This document shows positions 14,176 to 16,613 of a stretch of DNA of 16,613 bases, piece by piece. Position 1 is the first letter of the stretch. Each line of letters starts with the position of its first letter. The notes beneath the pieces were generated by a model. That model was not told the origin of the DNA, searched no databases, and saw only the letters and a program-made list of their open reading frames with translations. A program made the position numbers and the translations under genes. This stretch comes from Planctomycetaceae bacterium UBA4655 (GTDB lineage Bacteria; Planctomycetota; Planctomycetia; Pirellulales; UBA1268), in NCBI GenBank assembly GCA_002405515.1, contig DHLZ01000180.1:1-16613 (forward strand), given 5' to 3'.

Positions 14176-15720
14176 CTAGAACTGCCAGATGACGTCGCAG
14201 CCGCCGTAGAGCTGGCCCCACTGGTCGCCGCGGCCAAACGGCAGGGCCGGATTCAAGTTGTTGTCCACACCCCGGTTGCCGCTGTACCAGTCGTAGCGGA
14301 GCTCGGGCCGCACGATCCAGTTCTTGTTGGGCTTGTAGTTCAGGCCCCACGTGAGCGCCCAGAAGTTCCCGGCAAAGCCGCCGTAATACGGCGTCTGCCC
14401 GAAGACGAAATTCCGCAGCGGACTCACGACGCGATACCCGTTGTTGTCGCGGAACCACTCGAACCGCATGCCCGCCGTCCACGCGTCGCTGAGCGTGTAG
14501 AACAGGTACTGGTTCACGCCATACCACTGCGCGGTCTGGAGATTATCGACCGGGCCGAACGCGTTGAACTGCCAGCCGTTGTCGTGCTGGAGCACGTACG
14601 TCAGCTTGTCGGTCACCTCGTTGGTGTAGACGAGGCTGTAGACCGACCGGTTCCCCGCGATCGCTTGGCCGAACTGGGGGAGTTCGTTGCCCGTGTGGAC
14701 CGTGAAGGTCAGGGCCTGGGTCTGTTCCGAGTTCTTGAACGTCACACCACCGAGGTAGGCGGCGTTGCTGTTGAAGCCCGGATATCCGGTGTTGACGATC
14801 GGGCCGAACGTCGTCATGCCGTCGTCCCAGTTGTCCCAGCCGTTCGTGATGCCGTTGTAGATGATGATCTGATCATTCGGCGTCCACGTCGTCAGGATGC
14901 CGGTGTGCGTGAACGGCTCACCGTACTGCATCGTGTAGGCGTGGGTGTAGAAGAAGTTGCCGATCGCCGGCACCACTTCGTAGCCCATGATCGTGTAGAA
15001 GTGGCCGAACTTCACGGCGAGGTCGTTGTAGCCGACCTCGGCGTAGAGCTGCGGCATCGCGAGGCCGTAGTACTTGTTGGAGCCCCACCGCGGCGCCCCG
15101 AGGCCGATCGGATCACCCGCCCGTGAGGCGTCGAGCCCGCGGGCCGTGGTGAAGATGTAGTCGGTGCCGTAGAGCAGGTCCACGCGGCCACCCCAGTCCC
15201 AGCCGCCGCTCTCGGTGTCGAGCGTCCGCTCGTTCACGAGGTAGAGCTGGTTCATCTGGCCCTGCCAGGCGCGGTCGTTGAACGTGACCGGGCCGTTCCA
15301 GGGCGCACCCCAGTTGTTGGCGCCGATGCCCATGTCGAGCCAGCCGTAGGTCTTGATCCGCATCGAATCAAGCGCCTGGGTCTGGAGGTAGCGATTCGGC
15401 CCCTCCTCGACCTCGGCCGCGGCCTCCTGCGGCGGGAGGGCCCGCATCTGGTAGGCGTCCTCCTGCGGCACGTTCGCCATCACCGGCGCCGGATTGCCCG
15501 CTGGGGCCGCCGGGGCGGGCTGAACCGCCTGAGCCGGGACGACCGACCGGACGGCGTCGCTCGGCGAGGCCGCCTCGTTCTGGGCGAAGTAATCGTAGTT
15601 GCCATACTCGTAACTGTTCGGACGCGGCGGTTTCGGCGTCGCGTCGGCTGCCATCACCGTGCCGGCGGTCAGAAGACCGGCGGCGACGGAGAGCGGCAGG
15701 GAGATCTTGATGCGTCTCAT
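14176..15720 (-). CDS. Outer-membrane beta-barrel porin, BBP2/OmpL-like
   Basis: Predicted outer-membrane diffusion channel. The ATG complementary to 15718-15720 gives 514 residues beginning MRRIKISLPLSVAAGLLTAG and a clean signal peptide cut after VMA-24; an upstream TTG six codons earlier is possible but gives a poorer signal peptide. Residues 25-115 are a Pro/Ala/Gln-rich linker that may span the periplasm or contact the cell wall. From about 120 to 514 the chain alternates aromatic and polar residues as in barrel strands, with segments GRVDLLYGTDYIF (178-190), VKFGHFYTIMGYE and MQYGEPFTHTG that I associate with planctomycete porins of the BBP2 type. It ends in Trp-Gln-Phe, the C-terminal Phe typical of barrel proteins recognised by the Bam machinery. 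It is monocistronic: strong terminator downstream, 253-base leader region upstream. Substrate not predictable; high expression is likely but not shown. Confidence 0.92.
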   Translation of the reverse strand: MRRIKISLPLSVAAGLLTAGTVMAADATPKPPRPNSYEYGNYDYFAQNEAASPSDAVRSVVPAQAVQPAPAAPAGNPAPVMANVPQEDAYQMRALPPQEAAAEVEEGPNRYLQTQALDSMRIKTYGWLDMGIGANNWGAPWNGPVTFNDRAWQGQMNQLYLVNERTLDTESGGWDWGGRVDLLYGTDYIFTTARGLDASRAGDPIGLGAPRWGSNKYYGLAMPQLYAEVGYNDLAVKFGHFYTIMGYEVVPAIGNFFYTHAYTMQYGEPFTHTGILTTWTPNDQIIIYNGITNGWDNWDDGMTTFGPIVNTGYPGFNSNAAYLGGVTFKNSEQTQALTFTVHTGNELPQFGQAIAGNRSVYSLVYTNEVTDKLTYVLQHDNGWQFNAFGPVDNLQTAQWYGVNQYLFYTLSDAWTAGMRFEWFRDNNGYRVVSPLRNFVFGQTPYYGGFAGNFWALTWGLNYKPNKNWIVRPELRYDWYSGNRGVDNNLNPALPFGRGDQWGQLYGGCDVIWQF

Positions 15721-15835
15721 GACCTGTGAAGCTCCCAATCCTGAAGGAAAAACCTGAAAGCGGACGTCGCAATCAGGGTGGCGTTCCCAAGCCGGGAGGA
15801 AAACGAGCGGCTCCGAAAAGCCGACCGTAGGCGAT
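15721..15835 (-). promoter_or_regulatory. Porin leader region
   Basis: Upstream of the porin start on its own strand. CGGCT/AGCCG at about 15809-15824 forms a small hairpin. A GGGAG sequence 11 bases before the ATG is a loosely placed ribosome binding site, and an AGG lies only 2 bases before the ATG. Promoter boxes are not identifiable with confidence. Confidence 0.35.
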
Positions 15836-15894
15836 ATCCCCCCGACCCGCTGTCGTGATCGACCTCTCCGCGACAGCCGGCGGGGGGATTTTTT
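15836..15894 (+). terminator. Strong terminator-like hairpin on the plus strand
   Basis: ATCCCCCCG (15836-15844) pairs with CGGGGGGAT (15881-15889), and inside it CTGTCG (15850-15855) pairs with CGACAG (15871-15876). On the plus strand six T residues (15889-15894) follow, the form of an intrinsic terminator. No plus-strand gene precedes it; it may stop antisense transcription or end an unseen small RNA. On the minus strand the same bases would form a large structure in the porin leader. Confidence 0.6.
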
Positions 15895-15897
15895 GAA

Positions 15898-15953
15898 GGT
15901 CGCTACAGATGTCGCGACCGGAATCGCGGTGGTGGCAAGCCGTGCCGGTCGCG
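15898..15953. other. Overlapping inverted repeats between porin and ftsY
   Basis: CGCGACCGG (15913-15921) is complementary to CCGGTCGCG (15945-15953), a 9-bp stem. The GCGACC within the same left arm (15914-15919) can alternatively pair with GGTCGC at 15898-15903. The two foldings exclude each other. Seen directly; function unknown. Confidence 0.5.
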
Positions 15954-15954
15954 C

Positions 15955-15973
15955 AAAGGCCCCCGGGCGGGCC
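15955..15973 (-). terminator. Possible short terminator of ftsY
   Basis: Directly after the ftsY stop on the minus strand, GGCCC and GGGCC (15973-15969 and 15962-15958) form a 5-bp GC stem followed by only three T residues. Weak; the 9-bp inverted repeat just downstream could also serve as a 3' end structure. Confidence 0.35.
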
Positions 15974-16613
15974 CTACCCGAAAGCCCCTTCGAGCAGGGC
16001 CTGGACGAACGCGGCGGGGTCGAAGGGCTCGAGGTCGTCGGCCGACTCGCCGAGCCCCACGAACTTCACCGGCAATCCGAACGTCTCGGTCACCGGCACG
16101 ATCACCCCGCCCCTAGCCGAGCCGTCGAGCTTCGCGAGCACGATCCCCGTGCAGCCCGCCGCCTCCTTGAATCCCTTCGCCTGCGAGAGCGCGTTCTGCC
16201 CGGCCGTGGCGTCGATCACGAGGAGCACCTCGTGGGGGGCCTCGGGCAGCTGTTTCGAGACGACGCGGCGGATCTTCCCCAGCTCCTGCATCAGGTTGGC
16301 CTGGGTCTGGAGCCGGCCGGCCGTGTCGATGATCGCCACGTCGAATCCACCCTCGACCGCCCGGGCCACCGCGCGGTGCGCGACGCTCGCCGGGTCGCAG
16401 CCCGGCTCGCCGCGGACGATCTCGGCGCCGAGCCTCCCGGCCCACATGGCGAGCTGCTCGACGGCCGCCGCGCGGAACGTGTCGCCTGCGCCGAGCACGA
16501 CCCGCTTTCCGTCGCGGGTGAACCTCGCCGCGAGCTTGGCGATCGAGGTCGTCTTGCCGGATCCGTTCACGCCGGTCACGAGGATCACCGTGGGGCCGCT
16601 CGGCGCGACGGCG
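15974..16613 (-). CDS. ftsY: Signal recognition particle receptor FtsY, 3' part (N-terminus outside window)
   Basis: GTPase that docks the SRP-ribosome complex at the inner membrane for co-translational insertion of membrane proteins. The visible 212 residues are the G domain: G1 loop GVNGSGKTT, the SRP-GTPase signature DTFRAAAVEQL, G3 DTAGRLQT, a closing G4-like LAKLDGSARGG, and the FtsY-typical end KFVGLGES.DDLEPFDP, followed by about 13 residues and TAG. There is no Met-rich M domain after the G domain, which separates it from Ffh. The frame continues through the right edge (AVAPSGPT before VILVTG), so the internal GTG at 16588 is not the start; the N domain and any acidic A domain lie outside. 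No frameshift or missing motif in the visible part. Confidence 0.95.
   Translation of the reverse strand, partial: AVAPSGPTVILVTGVNGSGKTTSIAKLAARFTRDGKRVVLGAGDTFRAAAVEQLAMWAGRLGAEIVRGEPGCDPASVAHRAVARAVEGGFDVAIIDTAGRLQTQANLMQELGKIRRVVSKQLPEAPHEVLLVIDATAGQNALSQAKGFKEAAGCTGIVLAKLDGSARGGVIVPVTETFGLPVKFVGLGESADDLEPFDPAAFVQALLEGAFG

Noticed and set aside
14086..15126. Plus-strand 346-codon frame opposite the porin
   Set aside because: Val/Arg/Glu/His-rich shadow beginning at the porin terminator; the minus strand encodes a complete porin with signal peptide and C-terminal Phe.

Overview
The window looks like chromosomal DNA from a high-GC planctomycete, probably a Pirellulales-type bacterium. The best taxonomic marker is a BBP2/OmpL-like outer-membrane porin whose barrel carries motifs I associate with the large planctomycete porin families. 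A giant membrane-anchored beta-rich protein, a C-P-H-C thioredoxin-like protein with a signal peptide, and many copies of a GGAAGCCCGAGG repeat fit the same group. The lineage call comes from recognised protein style; no search was run.

Layout, left to right. Positions 1-272 hold repeat units and small hairpins. A minus-strand gene of unknown function (273-1031) diverges from an inositol-monophosphatase family gene (1055-1951), with only 23 bases between the start codons. Next, on the plus strand and after a leader with an SD-sequestering hairpin and a Cys-rich micro-ORF, comes a single 3019-residue gene (2098-11157). It reads as signal segment, ecto-region 1, four membrane segments, ecto-region 2, four membrane segments, ecto-region 3, C-terminal anchor. 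A secreted HExxH metallopeptidase of the peptidase-MA type follows (11291-12316). Positions 12317-12837 are a non-coding repeat field with 48-bp spaced repeats, inverted copies and a 15-bp tandem repeat. Then come three minus-strand genes: a secreted tandem thioredoxin-fold protein (12838-13824), the porin (14176-15720) with a textbook terminator, and the 3' part of ftsY (15974-16613), which is cut by the window edge.

Most products are predicted to act in or at the cell envelope: periplasmic thiol chemistry, outer-membrane permeation, a periplasmic or surface metallopeptidase, and membrane targeting through FtsY. The most unusual object is the giant gene. Its three units look paralogous, and units 2 and 3 each begin with a signal-peptide-like segment inside the chain, so it could be an in-frame fusion of three secreted proteins or a polyprotein cut at those points. 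Whether the adjacent metallopeptidase acts on it is only a positional suggestion.

The repeat family is the second notable element. The same 48-50 bp unit occurs at the left end (inverted) and around 12.5 kb (direct), and one copy supplies the last 15 codons of the peptidase gene.
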